11,495 bases of DNA from Candidatus Binatia bacterium (GTDB lineage: Bacteria; Desulfobacterota_B; Binatia; UBA9968; JAJDTQ01): the NCBI GenBank assembly GCA_022827045.1, contig JAJDTQ010000279.1, positions 1 through 11,495 of the forward strand, given 5' to 3'. The notes beneath the pieces were generated by a model that was not told the origin of the DNA, ran no database searches, and saw only the letters and a list, made by a program, of their open reading frames with translations. Shown in pieces: positions 1-6,408 of the stretch; the first letter of the stretch is position 1, and each line of letters starts with the position of its first letter. The position numbers and the translations under genes are program-made.

Positions 1-575
1 CGGTACACGGTGGTGGGATGGCCGACGTTGCCGGCGTGCACAACGCACAGCACGTCACAGGGCACCTTGTGGGCCTTGAGCCGCTTGAACGCCTGCACCA
101 CCTTGCCGTGGGTGGGCTGCTGCCCCTTGGTGACGCGGTACTCGTCGTGGAGCTTTTCCGGACCGTCGATGCTGAGCCCGATGGAGAAACCTTCCTCGGC
201 GAAGAACCGGCACCATTCGTCGTCCAGCAGCACCCCGTTGGTCTGCATGCCGTTGCGCACCTTGCGGCCCGGCGGGCAGTGCTTGCGCTGGAGCGCGACC
301 ACCTCCCGGAAGTAGTCGAGGCCCACGATGGTGGGCTCGCCGCCGTGCCAGGCAAAGTCGATGACGGGGTCCGGACAGGCCTGTATGTGCTGCGAGACGT
401 AGTCCTCCAGCACGTCGGGCTCCATGCGGAACGACTTGGTCTCGGGATAGAGGTCTTCCTTCTGGAGGTAGTAGCAGTAGACGCAGTCCAGATTGCAGAT
501 GGCGCCGGTGGGCTTCGCCATGATCTGGAAGCCGCGGGAGGCGGGTTGAACCGGCTTGATCAATTCAACCGACAT
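1..575 (-). CDS. Radical SAM enzyme, anaerobic sulfatase-maturase-like (partial, N-terminal 191 residues)
   Basis: This is the N-terminal part of a radical S-adenosylmethionine enzyme; the rest lies beyond the left edge. Reading from the ATG at 575 gives about 191 residues without a stop. The cluster motif CNLDCVYC (residues 27-34) is the CxxxCxxC that holds the 4Fe-4S cluster, and it is preceded by MAKPTGAI, a typical lead-in for anaerobic sulfatase-maturating enzymes (anSME). Further on are WHGGEPT (about 75), MQTNGVLLDDEW and GLSIDGP, the usual TIM-barrel landmarks of the anSME/SPASM group. Known members oxidise a Cys or Ser of a sulfatase to formylglycine and are 370-420 residues long, so about half is present and the C-terminal SPASM cluster cysteines cannot be checked. 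No sulfatase gene is in the window, so the substrate is unknown; a peptide-modifying SPASM enzyme is the alternative. No good ribosome-binding site precedes the ATG, and a repeat element lies just upstream. Confidence 0.88.
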   Translation of the reverse strand, partial: MSVELIKPVQPASRGFQIMAKPTGAICNLDCVYCYYLQKEDLYPETKSFRMEPDVLEDYVSQHIQACPDPVIDFAWHGGEPTIVGLDYFREVVALQRKHCPPGRKVRNGMQTNGVLLDDEWCRFFAEEGFSIGLSIDGPEKLHDEYRVTKGQQPTHGKVVQAFKRLKAHKVPCDVLCVVHAGNVGHPTTVY

Positions 576-592
576 GTGGAATAGTGTCAAAG

Positions 593-694
593 GTCCTTCG
601 ACTTCGCTCGGCTTCGCCGAGCTACGCTCAGGACGATCGGAATAGATCTACAACAACCGTTCGTCCCGAGCGTAGCGAAGCGAAGTCGAAGGAC
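593..694. repeat. Palindromic intergenic repeat, copy A
   Basis: This is an imperfect inverted repeat filling the gap between the sulfatase-maturase-like gene and the amidohydrolase gene. The outer arms are GTCCTTCGACTTCGCT (593-608) and its exact complement AGCGAAGTCGAAGGAC (679-694). The inner arms, 621-640 and 658-677, pair with two mismatches around a loop of about 17 bases, and the left arm carries about ten extra bases. Transcribed, it would form a long hairpin that could act as a transcript-end or processing structure between the two genes. It has no coding capacity for a transposase and shares its ends with copies B, C and D in this window. Confidence 0.85.
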
Positions 695-701
695 GCCATC
701 C

Positions 702-1562
702 CTAGTTCATGCCGAAGAACTTCTTGGCGTTGTCCAGCATGATCTTCTGCCGCACTTCGGGCTTGAGCTGGATCTTCGAAAAGTCGTCCAGCCAGCGCTC
801 CACGCCGATGGCCGGCCAGTCGGAGCCGAACATGGCCTTGTCCTGCAGGATCGAGTTCACCTGCTGCACCAGCTCCGCGGCGAAGTACTTGGGCGACCAG
901 CCCGAGAGATCGATGTAGAAGTTGCTCTTGTGACGGGCGATGGCCAGGCTCTCGGCCGTCCAGGGCCACGACGGATGGGCGCAGATGATCTTCAGCTCGG
1001 GGAAGTCCGCGGCCACGTCGTCCAAGTGGATGGGCTGGGTGAACTTGAGCTTGTTGCCCATGCCGCCGGGGGTGCCGGCGCCGGCGCCGGCCATGCCGCT
1101 GTGGAACAGGATCGGCAGATCGAGCTTCTGGCATTCCTCCCACAGGGGGTAGAAGCGGGTGTCGTTGGGGAAGAACTGCTGCCGGGCCGGATTGATCTCG
1201 CCCACGCCGTGCAGGCCCATGTCCTTGATGCGCTGGATCTCCTGCAGGGCCACCTTCTGCTGCCACGGATCGATCACGCCGAAGCCCATGAAGACGTCGG
1301 AGTTCCGCTTCACTCCGTCGGCCACGTGCTGGTTCGGAACCGGGCTCAGGCCGGTGATGGTCTCGTCGGTGGTGTTCATGAGCACGGCCATCATGTTCCG
1401 CGCGCGGTACTCATCCGCCATCTCGTCGATGGAGACCGGTTTGCGTTCCCGCTTGAAGTACTGAGCCATCTGCTTTGGGCGGTCGCCCTTGGAGCTCAGG
1501 GTCAGCTCGTCGCAGAGGTGGACGTGCACGTCAATCGCAATCGGGTCCGTAATCGGGTCCAT
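702..1562 (-). CDS. Amidohydrolase family (amidohydrolase 2) metal-dependent hydrolase or decarboxylase
   Basis: This 286-residue TIM-barrel protein belongs to the amidohydrolase-2 group, which includes ACMSD, gamma-resorcylate decarboxylase and lactone hydrolases. Visible metal-site residues are the HxH pair in DVHVHL (H13, H15), a histidine in ILFHSG (H154), a histidine in CAHPSW (H196) and the aspartate of FGSDWP (D248). The ending NAKKFFGMN is the usual C-terminal signature. The length fits the family. The start is the ATG at 1562 because AAGGAGGT (1570-1577) lies seven bases upstream; a longer reading frame runs into repeat copy B and is not used. The barrel has an insert rich in G, A and P (about 157-170). 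The substrate cannot be read from the sequence. Placement downstream of UbiX and two flavoproteins hints at catabolism of an aromatic or heterocyclic compound, but this is only inference. Confidence 0.87.
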   Translation of the reverse strand: MDPITDPIAIDVHVHLCDELTLSSKGDRPKQMAQYFKRERKPVSIDEMADEYRARNMMAVLMNTTDETITGLSPVPNQHVADGVKRNSDVFMGFGVIDPWQQKVALQEIQRIKDMGLHGVGEINPARQQFFPNDTRFYPLWEECQKLDLPILFHSGMAGAGAGTPGGMGNKLKFTQPIHLDDVAADFPELKIICAHPSWPWTAESLAIARHKSNFYIDLSGWSPKYFAAELVQQVNSILQDKAMFGSDWPAIGVERWLDDFSKIQLKPEVRQKIMLDNAKKFFGMN

Positions 1563-1599
1563 ACAACAAACCTCCTTGGGGTTCTCGAAGGTCGACAGC

Positions 1600-1724
1600 G
1601 TCCTTCGACTTCGCTCGGCAGACCTCGCTCCGCCTGTCCCGAGCCTGACGAAGGGCTCAGGACGAACGGTTATATTCCATTCGTCCTGAGCGAGCTTCGC
1701 GTCAGCGGAGCGAAGTCGAAGGAC
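1600..1724. repeat. Palindromic intergenic repeat, copy B
   Basis: This is the longest copy of the repeat family in the window. The outer arms are GTCCTTCGACTTCGCT at 1600-1615 and the complementary AGCGAAGTCGAAGGAC at 1709-1724. The inner ends GGCTCAGGACGAACGG (1654-1669) and CCATTCGTCCTGAGC (1678-1692) pair around an AT-rich loop. The middle of each arm differs from copy A, so only the ends are conserved. It lies between the second PPOX gene and the amidohydrolase gene; the remaining bases of the gap (1563-1599 and 1725-1808) show only the amidohydrolase ribosome-binding site. Confidence 0.85.
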
Positions 1725-1808
1725 GCTGTGACAACAGAGTTTCCCTAGCACGATCCGAAACAGCGGGCCAGTGCCATCACGCGGCTCGGGAATCGGAATG
1801 CCGGCCTA

Positions 1809-2291
1809 TCACTCCCAGGGCGCGGCCGTCAATGCCTTGAGGGCATTGTCGAGCATATTGCGCATGAACTCGGAGTTGCCGCCCTGGTTCAGCTCGTAGC
1901 GGACGCCGGTGACGATGGTGACACCCTGTTCCTGGTCTTCCAGGACCGTCTCAAGCTCCACCTGAAACAGCGCGAAGGGGGTATCGTCCAACCGTTCGCG
2001 CGTCCGCGTGGCGGCGCCCTTGAGGTAGTAGTTGAGGCCGTGGTCGGTGACCACCAAGGTCAGAGCGCCGGTGCGCACGAGGTTCCTCTCCGTGGTGCTG
2101 TTCTTGCCCACGGCCAGATGGATGCGCCCCGGGCTCTTGGCCACCAGCTCGTAGTAGGATCCCATGGCCGGGTGGCACCAGCCGTTCTCGTCCACCGTGG
2201 CCATGATGAACACCTTGCCGGCCTCGACGGCCTTGCCGCTCATCAGCGCGAACAGGTCGTCCGGCATTTCCTTGCCCACTAGTCGTGACAC
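1809..2291 (-). CDS. Pyridoxamine 5'-phosphate oxidase (FMN-binding split barrel) family protein
   Basis: This protein of about 160 residues is of the FMN-binding split-barrel (PPOX-like) superfamily. The N-terminal half holds the typical strand pattern with FIMATVDENGWCHPAMGSYYE, then LAVGKNSTTERNLVRTGALTLVV, the part that usually contacts the flavin phosphate. A C-terminal helix (about 141-155) ends in TAAPWE. I chose the GTG at 2291 because GGGAGG lies about nine bases upstream in a good ribosome-binding position; an ATG eight codons later (MPDD...) is the alternative. A longer reading frame upstream overlaps the next gene and is discarded. It lies 32 bases downstream of another PPOX-family gene, almost certainly on the same transcript. 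Substrate and cofactor (FMN, F420 or heme) are not determined. The pairing with UbiX and a flavin kinase upstream favours FMN. Confidence 0.78.
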   Translation of the reverse strand: MSRLVGKEMPDDLFALMSGKAVEAGKVFIMATVDENGWCHPAMGSYYELVAKSPGRIHLAVGKNSTTERNLVRTGALTLVVTDHGLNYYLKGAATRTRERLDDTPFALFQVELETVLEDQEQGVTIVTGVRYELNQGGNSEFMRNMLDNALKALTAAPWE

Positions 2292-2323
2292 GAAAGAATC
2301 CCTCCCGGTTCGGCGTGACGATA

Positions 2324-2809
2324 TCAGCTCCCGGCCGCGCGGGCGCCCAAGGCCAGTTCCTGCCTCTTGCCGAACCCTTGCTGGTTGTCGATGAAATACA
2401 GCGTCTCCGGAATCACGCGGTAGAACTTCACCTTGAGAAACGCCCGGTGATAGATGCCGCTGTTGGGATCCGTGAACAGCTTGATGACGCCGGGGTACTT
2501 TCGCGCGTAGACCGCCATGGCCTTGCCCTTGGCGATCACCGAATCGACGAGCTCCGCGGTCCCTTCGAGTTGGATCCCCTTGATCTCGCGCCAGTCCTTG
2601 TAGTCCTCCTGGACCGTCACCGCCACCCGCGGGTTGGCCGCCAAGTTGGTGCAGTGGCGCGAGTCCGGAGCGGAGAAGAAATAGAGATGGAAGCCGTCGC
2701 TGGCGTAGAAGACAGTGGCGTTCCACGGCGCCCCGTCCGCGCAGGTCCCCAAGGTCATGGTGTTGTGCGTCCGCAGGTAGTCGAGGACCTGTTCTTCAAG
2801 ATCGGCCAT
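2324..2809 (-). CDS. PPOX-class FMN-binding split-barrel protein, YhbP/UPF0306-like
   Basis: This is a 161-residue FMN-binding split-barrel protein. TMTLGTCADGAPWNATVFYA (18-37) and FSAPDSRHCTNLAANPRVAV (45-64) are the two strand-loop segments that shape the flavin pocket in PPOX-like proteins. KGIQLEGTAEL (78-88) and the late FIDNQQGFGKRQEL (139-152) resemble the E. coli YhbP/UPF0306 pattern (remembered, not searched). The ATG at 2809 is preferred; an in-frame TTG at 2830 is possible, but it falls inside a repeat end and has no better ribosome-binding site. The protein is different enough from its downstream neighbour (1809-2291) that the two are not a recent duplication. The specific reaction is unknown; members of this family often bind flavin and reduce or oxidise small molecules. 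Confidence 0.82.
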   Translation of the reverse strand: MADLEEQVLDYLRTHNTMTLGTCADGAPWNATVFYASDGFHLYFFSAPDSRHCTNLAANPRVAVTVQEDYKDWREIKGIQLEGTAELVDSVIAKGKAMAVYARKYPGVIKLFTDPNSGIYHRAFLKVKFYRVIPETLYFIDNQQGFGKRQELALGARAAGS

Positions 2810-2822
2810 GTGTCGAAAGGCC

Positions 2823-2898
2823 CAGGACAAACGGCTGCGAAACCGTTTCCCGTTCGTCCTGAGCGTAGCTCCGCGTCAGCGGAGCGAAGTCGAAGGAC
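2823..2898. repeat. Palindromic intergenic repeat, copy C (left arm truncated)
   Basis: The right arm (2850-2898) is complete: CCGTTCGTCCTG at its inner end and AGCGAAGTCGAAGGAC at its outer end (2883-2898). The left side keeps only its inner end, CAGGACAAACGG (2823-2834), which pairs with 2850-2861 with one mismatch. The missing outer left arm is where the YhbP-like gene begins, 14 bases away. The element separates ubiX from the two PPOX genes. Confidence 0.75.
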
Positions 2899-2904
2899 GA
2901 CAAA

Positions 2905-3498
2905 CTACTCCTTGTCTCCGGGATAGCGGCTCAGGGACTCCTCGTCCCACCGGTGGAACATGTCGGTCTCGATCTCGAACTGGTCCAGGATGCGGGCCAC
3001 GGTCTGGTTGATGACGTCGTCCAGGGTCTTGGGGCGGTGATAGAAGGCGGGTACGGGCGGAAAGATCACCGCGCCCATGCGGGTGAGCTGTGCCATGCTC
3101 TCCAGGTGGCCCAGGTGCAGGGGTGTCTCGCGCGCCACCAGCACGAGCTTCTTGCGCTCCTTGAGGATCACGTCCGAGGCGCGCACCAGCAGGTCGCCTC
3201 CCACCGACAGCACGATGCCGCCCATGGACTTCATGGAGCACGGCGCGATGACCATGCCGGCGGTGCGGAAGGAGCCGCTGGCGATGCTGGCGCCGATGTT
3301 GTTGATGTCGTGCACCACGTCCGCCAACTCCTCCACTTCCTTCACCGAGTGCGGCGTCTCCACCTGCACGGTCATCTTGGCGGCCTTGCTCATGACCAGA
3401 TGGGTCTCGATGTCCGGCATCCGCGCCAGGACCTGGAGAATGCGGATCCCGTAGATGGACCCGGTGGCCCCCGACATGCCTACGATGAGACGGCGCAT
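2905..3498 (-). CDS. ubiX: UbiX-family flavin prenyltransferase
   Basis: This 197-residue flavoprotein of the UbiX/Pad1 family attaches dimethylallyl phosphate to FMN and makes prenylated FMN for UbiD-type decarboxylases. The FMN-binding loop SGATGSIYG (9-17), SGSFRTAGMVIAPCSMKSM (74-92), RETPLHLGHLESM (123-135) and PPVPAFYHRP (147-156) are all present and in order, so the enzyme looks intact. The length is normal, and AGGAGGT eight bases before the ATG supports the start. It follows the riboflavin kinase-like gene by 31 bases on the same strand. No UbiD partner is in the window, so the client decarboxylase is elsewhere, perhaps further along the operon or unlinked. A UbiX-like subunit of a phenolic-acid decarboxylase is a less likely alternative. 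Confidence 0.95.
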   Translation of the reverse strand: MRRLIVGMSGATGSIYGIRILQVLARMPDIETHLVMSKAAKMTVQVETPHSVKEVEELADVVHDINNIGASIASGSFRTAGMVIAPCSMKSMGGIVLSVGGDLLVRASDVILKERKKLVLVARETPLHLGHLESMAQLTRMGAVIFPPVPAFYHRPKTLDDVINQTVARILDQFEIETDMFHRWDEESLSRYPGDKE

Positions 3499-3529
3499 GC
3501 TGACTTACCTCCTGTAACCTTTCCGCCGG

Positions 3530-3955
3530 CTAGCCGTCGAAAACGACGGTCAGTTCGTCGCCGTCCCGCACCGAGTGGGCCTGCTTCAACGAGACCGCGG
3601 CGATGATCTCCAGCTTGTCTGCGGGATATTCCTTGACCTCCGGCACAACCACCGCGGCCCGCTCCCGGGACTCCGTCGCGGATTCCCAACCTTCGACAAA
3701 GCCCGTGAACAGGAAAGCGTTGCAGAAAGCCGGATCCGGCGACGGCAGGACGATCTTGCCGCCGTGTTGCCGGACCTGCTCCCACCGGTCCAGGTCCGCC
3801 CCTCGCGCCCGCATGTTGAGCGTACCGGGATAGGGATCGAAGCCCACCCGCTCTCTTACGGCCTCCCGCACCCAGTCGATACCCAGGAACGCTCCGGCCC
3901 GGCCCAGGTCCGAGAACACCACCCCCTTCACCAGGTTGTCGCGGGAACCGCTCAC
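3530..3955 (-). CDS. CTP-dependent riboflavin kinase-like protein (DUF120/archaeal RibK family)
   Basis: This 141-residue protein resembles the archaeal CTP-dependent riboflavin kinases (Methanocaldococcus RibK, about 136 residues), which make FMN from riboflavin with CTP instead of ATP. The N-terminal KGVVFSDLGRAGAFLGI (10-26) matches the family's glycine-rich strand. VGFDPYPGTLNMR (37-49) is the PxGTLN signature, and AAVVVPEVKEYPADKLEIIA (100-119) followed by VRDGDELTV (129-137) matches the conserved C-terminal half, where the archaeal enzyme has an IVVP, EIIAP and LKDGD pattern. I place the start at the GTG at 3955, giving a GTGA overlap with the stop codon of the upstream xdhC gene, a sign of translational coupling. 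A longer upstream frame lies inside xdhC and is a shadow. UbiX, which uses FMN, follows directly. Activity and nucleotide preference are inferred; a repurposed small-molecule kinase is possible. Confidence 0.85.
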   Translation of the reverse strand: MSGSRDNLVKGVVFSDLGRAGAFLGIDWVREAVRERVGFDPYPGTLNMRARGADLDRWEQVRQHGGKIVLPSPDPAFCNAFLFTGFVEGWESATESRERAAVVVPEVKEYPADKLEIIAAVSLKQAHSVRDGDELTVVFDG

Positions 3956-4725
3956 TGCTTTTGCGAGAGGGACTGCGCCTTGCCGCCGCGCCGCACCTTG
4001 ATGATCTCGCCGAGGATGCCCAGCGCGATCTCCTCCGGGGTCTCGGTGGCGATGTCGAGCCCGATGGGTGCATAGACCCGGGAGATAAGCTCCTCGGAGA
4101 CGTGCTCCTCCTCCTTGAAGCGCTCGAAGCAGGCCTTGATGCGCCGCTTGCTGCCGATCATGCCGATGTACCTGGCCGGCCGGTCCAGCAGCTCGCGCAG
4201 GCACGGCTCGTCGTACTTGTGGCCGCGGGTGATGAGCACCACGTAGGTGGTCGGGGTGATGTCGAGCTCCTTCACGGTCTCCGCCATGTCGCCCACCACC
4301 ACCTCGTCGGCATCGGGAAACCGTTCGTGGTTGGCGAAGAGGATGCGGTCGTCGATGACCACCACGTGGTAGTCCATGAGCTTGGCCATCCTGACCAGCG
4401 GCACGGCGATGTGCCCGGCGCCGACGACGATGAGCTTGGGCGGCGACGGCATCGCCTCGAAGAAGACGTCCGCCTGGCCGCCGGACGCGGTCTCCACCGA
4501 CACCAGACGGGAGCGCTCTTCCGAAAGCCGTTCCGCGGCTTCCTGGAGCAACGTCTGCTCGAGTTCCGCGTCGTCCACCTGCCCCAGGACGATGCGGCCG
4601 TCCCGGATGAGGCACTTGGAGCCGCTGTCGAACCCGTCGAGGCCCTGGGACTCCACCACCGTGACGAGCACCGCGCCCGCGCCCTCGCCCTTGATCCTGA
4701 TCAGCTCTTCAACCAGCGCGTCCAT
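3952..4725 (-). CDS. XdhC/CoxF family protein with C-terminal Rossmann domain
   Basis: This 257-residue protein of the XdhC/CoxF family is a chaperone that helps sulfurate or insert the molybdenum cofactor in xanthine dehydrogenase and CO dehydrogenase type enzymes. The C-terminal half is a clear XdhC Rossmann domain: VVGAGHIAVPL (100-110), VVVIDD (121-126), RPARYIGMIGSKRR (182-195) and APIGLDIATETPEEIALGI (219-237). The N-terminal 90 residues look like a worn XdhC/CoxI N-domain: they keep GSKCLIRDGRIVLGQV but lack the GSTPR and GGGC motifs, which sit instead in the small neighbour at 4779-5108. The two proteins may therefore form one working unit. Ribosome-binding sequence before the ATG is weak. 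The riboflavin kinase-like gene overlaps its stop codon. Confidence 0.9.
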   Translation of the reverse strand: MDALVEELIRIKGEGAGAVLVTVVESQGLDGFDSGSKCLIRDGRIVLGQVDDAELEQTLLQEAAERLSEERSRLVSVETASGGQADVFFEAMPSPPKLIVVGAGHIAVPLVRMAKLMDYHVVVIDDRILFANHERFPDADEVVVGDMAETVKELDITPTTYVVLITRGHKYDEPCLRELLDRPARYIGMIGSKRRIKACFERFKEEEHVSEELISRVYAPIGLDIATETPEEIALGILGEIIKVRRGGKAQSLSQKQ

Positions 4726-4778
4726 TCATTCCAGACCCTGTCCCGCACCGGCCGTCCCGGCGCATTCGCCCTTTCCGC

Positions 4779-5108
4779 TCAGTCGCTCTCCTCATCCTTC
4801 CACCAGGGATCGATGAAGACGTTCATGATGCCGCCGCACACCGCCGGGCTGTCGGACGAGATGTCGTCCAGGAGATCCACGCGCACGGTGCGGGGCGTGC
4901 GCGTCCGCACTACCTCGATGGCCTCGCGCCGGACGTCGGCCTCGCCGCACCCGCCGCCGATGGTGCCGAGGATCTCGCCCCACGCCGTCACCACCATCTT
5001 GGCGCCTACCTCCCGCGGCGTCGAGCCCTTGGTGGAGACGATGGTGGCCACCGCCACGGTCTCGCCCTTGTCCAGGAACTCCTTGACCTCGTCGTAGATA
5101 TTTTCCAT
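4779..5108 (-). CDS. Small XdhC/CoxI N-domain protein
   Basis: This 109-residue stand-alone XdhC/CoxI N-terminal domain carries KGSTPREVGAKMVV (27-40), TIGGGCGEADVRREA (49-63) and a late AVCGGIMNVFIDP (89-101), which are the family hallmarks, including the conserved cysteine of GGGC (C54) and a second one (C91). These cysteines are candidates for sulfur or cofactor handling. The Rossmann half is absent and is found on the next gene downstream, 53 bases away. The ATG at 5108 has GGGAGA about seven bases upstream. A short degenerate repeat (copy D) lies just before that ribosome-binding site, between this gene and the VWA gene. Role inferred: part of molybdenum-hydroxylase maturation. Confidence 0.9.
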   Translation of the reverse strand: MENIYDEVKEFLDKGETVAVATIVSTKGSTPREVGAKMVVTAWGEILGTIGGGCGEADVRREAIEVVRTRTPRTVRVDLLDDISSDSPAVCGGIMNVFIDPWWKDEESD

Positions 5109-5126
5109 CGGTATCTCCCAGGTAGT

Positions 5127-5147
5127 GTCCTTCGATTCGCTCAGGAC
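5127..5147. repeat. Degenerate short relic of the intergenic repeat, copy D
   Basis: The sequence GTCCTTCGATTCGCTCAGGAC joins the outer end (GTCCTTCGA) and the inner end (GCTCAGGAC) of the repeat family with the middle lost. It sits in the 54-base gap between the VWA gene and the small XdhC gene. It is short, so its relation to copies A-C rests on about 20 bases. Confidence 0.55.
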
Positions 5148-5162
5148 AGGCTTCCTTCTCCC

Positions 5163-6383
5163 CTACGCCACCAGCCTGCGCATGGTGTGGCCCAGGTGGA
5201 CCAGGCTGTTGGCGTTGTGCGCCGACAGGAACAGGTCCAGGTAGGGCAGCGCCGCCTGCATGCCCTTGCACAGGGGCTCGTAGTTCTCGCTGGCCAGCAG
5301 CGGATTCAGCCAGATCATCTTGCCGCAACGCCGCTTCAGCGCCTGCATCTGCCGCTCCAGCACGCCTACGTCGCCCCGATCCCAGCCGTCGCTGATGATG
5401 ACCACCACGGTGCGGTGGGTGACCATGCTGACCGCGAAGTCGCGGTTGAAGATCTCCAGCGAGCGCCCGATGTTGGTCCCGCCGGACCAGCCCAGCACGC
5501 TCTTGGAGATCTTCTCCAGGGCGTTGCCGATGTTCTTGGTGCGGATCAGGTGCGTGATGCGGCTCAGGGTGGTGCTGAAGACGAAGGTCTCCACGCCCCA
5601 CAGCTCGTTCTGCAGGCCGTACATGAACTGGATCAGGAAGCGGCTGTAGCAGTCCATGGAGCCGCTCACGTCGCACAAGAGCACCACCCGGGTCTTCTTG
5701 ATGCGGCGCTTGCGCGCCACCAGCTCCACCAGCTCGCCGCCGTACTTGATGTTGCGGCGCATGGTGCCGCGGGGGTCGATCTCGGTGCCCCGGCGCGCCC
5801 GCTTCTTGCGCCGGCTCACCTGGGTGGCGATCTTGGAGGCAATGAGCAGGATGGCCTGGGTCACCGCCCGGCTCTCCTCGATGCCCATCTCGCTGAAGTC
5901 CTTCTCGTTGAGCTGCTCGTTGGGGCTGTAGGTGGGCACCATGAGCGGGTCCGGGTCATCCGGGCCTTCGTCGCTGGCGCCCTCCTGCTCGGTCAACGTC
6001 TCTTCCGTGGGGCCGCTGCTGTCGTCCGGCGAGTCCATCCCCTCGTCCGGGCTCTGGGCCGGGACCTCCATGGTCTCGATGCCCTCTTCGATGTCCATGT
6101 CGCCCTGCCAAAAGGCCTCGAACACCTGGTCGAAGAGCTCGATGTCCTCGTGGTCGTGCAGCAGGTTGGCGGCCAGCGCCCGGTGGAAGTCCGGCCGGCT
6201 CTGGATGTCGATGAGCGGCAGCGAGCGGTTGGCGTCGATGACCTGGCTCAGGCCCAGGCGGAACCCCAGGTCCTTGAGCACCCGGCCGAACATGAGCATG
6301 TTCGCCAGCGTGCCCTGGCCGCGCAGAGGCTTGTAGCGCTCCACCGCGCGGATGATCTGTTCGTCGGTCAGCTCTCTCGCCAT
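5163..6383 (-). CDS. CoxE-type von Willebrand factor A domain protein
   Basis: This 406-residue protein has a C-terminal VWA domain with an intact metal-ion adhesion site: CDVSGSMD (D238, S240, S242), GGTNIG (T303) and ISDGWDRGD (D332). The lead-in MRRNIKYGGELVELVARKRR (208-227) is typical of the CoxE family. The N-terminal 100 residues are helical, followed by a strongly acidic, low-complexity linker (about 100-146, rich in D, E, S and P) and a basic patch RRKKRARR (191-198). CoxE proteins partner with MoxR/CoxD AAA+ ATPases, and in carbon monoxide dehydrogenase maturation the pair is needed to complete the Mo-Cu-S centre. Here the AAA+ gene ends 25 bases upstream, so the two are surely co-transcribed. 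The start at 6383 follows only a weak ribosome-binding sequence. The protein is cytoplasmic, with no signal peptide or membrane segment. Confidence 0.93.
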   Translation of the reverse strand: MARELTDEQIIRAVERYKPLRGQGTLANMLMFGRVLKDLGFRLGLSQVIDANRSLPLIDIQSRPDFHRALAANLLHDHEDIELFDQVFEAFWQGDMDIEEGIETMEVPAQSPDEGMDSPDDSSGPTEETLTEQEGASDEGPDDPDPLMVPTYSPNEQLNEKDFSEMGIEESRAVTQAILLIASKIATQVSRRKKRARRGTEIDPRGTMRRNIKYGGELVELVARKRRIKKTRVVLLCDVSGSMDCYSRFLIQFMYGLQNELWGVETFVFSTTLSRITHLIRTKNIGNALEKISKSVLGWSGGTNIGRSLEIFNRDFAVSMVTHRTVVVIISDGWDRGDVGVLERQMQALKRRCGKMIWLNPLLASENYEPLCKGMQAALPYLDLFLSAHNANSLVHLGHTMRRLVA

Positions 6384-6408
6384 GATGAGGTCCAGTCCGG
6401 CGGCGGCG

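Noticed and set aside
930..1748. Plus-strand frame of about 272 codons over the amidohydrolase gene
   Set aside because: Antisense of a gene with an intact metal site, and it runs into repeat copy B.
1563..1751. Upstream extension of the amidohydrolase with an earlier start
   Set aside because: The extension is translated repeat copy B; an AAGGAGGT site fixes the start at 1562.
593..2898. The GTCCTTCGACTTCGCT repeats as a CRISPR array
   Set aside because: Copies are far apart, palindromic, irregularly spaced and without uniform spacers; no cas genes.
3961..5097. Long plus-strand frame over both xdhC genes
   Set aside because: Antisense shadow caused by high GC; the minus-strand frames carry clear XdhC motifs and ribosome-binding sites.
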